From Planctomycetota bacterium (lineage in GTDB: Bacteria; Planctomycetota; UBA1135; GCA-002686595): DNA of 64,000 nucleotides. A program made the translations under genes and the position numbers. The notes under the pieces were generated by a model. It was not told the DNA's origin. It made no database searches and saw only the letters and a list, made by a program, of their open reading frames with translations. This document shows, in pieces, positions 63,989 to 64,000 of the stretch (position 1 is its first letter; each line of letters begins with the position of its first letter). Location of the stretch: assembly GCA_009691855.1 (NCBI GenBank), contig SIAI01000004.1, forward strand, positions 89,536-153,535, in the 5' to 3' direction.

Positions 63989-64000
63989 CACGGCTACGGC

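Overview
The window is very GC-rich, densely coded and mostly chromosomal housekeeping sequence. It most resembles the chromosome of a Gram-negative member of the Planctomycetota. The main clues are an ECF sigma factor fused by a 4-base overlap to a membrane Ser/Thr kinase with TPR repeats, many secreted or lipoprotein hypotheticals, carboxypeptidase-regulatory-like exported proteins, split heptose-kinase and heptose-adenylyltransferase genes with two heptosyltransferases, and a eukaryote-type PurB. Myxococcota is the main alternative. Taxonomy is an inference; there is no rRNA or marker gene that settles it.

Layout. 1-6.5 kb: the 3' part of a flavoprotein gene, two secreted hypotheticals, and a P-loop (dynamin-like) protein with a lipoprotein partner. 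6.6-9.4 kb: xylose catabolism (xylA, xylB) separated by a palindromic element. 9.4-12.2 kb: a secreted protein and a REP-associated tyrosine transposase (RAYT) surrounded by three copies of its probable REP element. 12.2-20.6 kb: an exported LolA-like/GyrI-like protein, the sigma/kinase pair and two exported proteins with regulatory-like beta domains. 20.7-29.1 kb: radical SAM/B12 protein, heptose activation, TSUP permease, glutamate dehydrogenase, two GT9 glycosyltransferases and an enoyl-CoA hydratase. 29.2-43.8 kb: a frameshifted sugar dehydrogenase, FKBP isomerase, degenerate GGDEF protein, STT3-like membrane protein, a convergent set of peptidase-like and foldase-like lipoproteins, an ABC exporter and an amino-acid permease. 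43.8-57.4 kb: XRE regulator, ispD-ispF, ruvC, a MinD-like ATPase, a hydrolase, nadC, an RsbW-like kinase, VanZ, purB, a TIM-barrel epimerase, a DHH phosphoesterase and thiD. 57.4-59.9 kb: a small genomic island in tRNA-Gly(GCC) carrying an AbiEi/AbiEii system. 59.9-63.5 kb: a tandem-repeat membrane protein and an S15 peptidase.

The most striking feature is the density of non-coding palindromic elements. I distinguish at least five families. One (three copies) has a TGGTGTGA(T/G)TCAC terminal repeat and lies at CTAG sites; in two cases that CTAG contains the TAG stop codon of the upstream gene, and in one case the far end of the element supplies the annotated start codon of the next gene. A 220-bp family has two copies in opposite orientation. 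A third (about 180 bp) sits in front of ruvC with a half copy 1.3 kb away. The fourth accompanies the RAYT transposase, and the fifth lies before the P-loop gene and between xylA and xylB. Only the RAYT is a visible transposase, so the others would have to be moved in trans.

Many neighbouring genes overlap by ATGA, GTGA or TTGA, which suggests extensive translational coupling. Poly-G tracts occur in or next to three genes, one of which is frameshifted at the tract.
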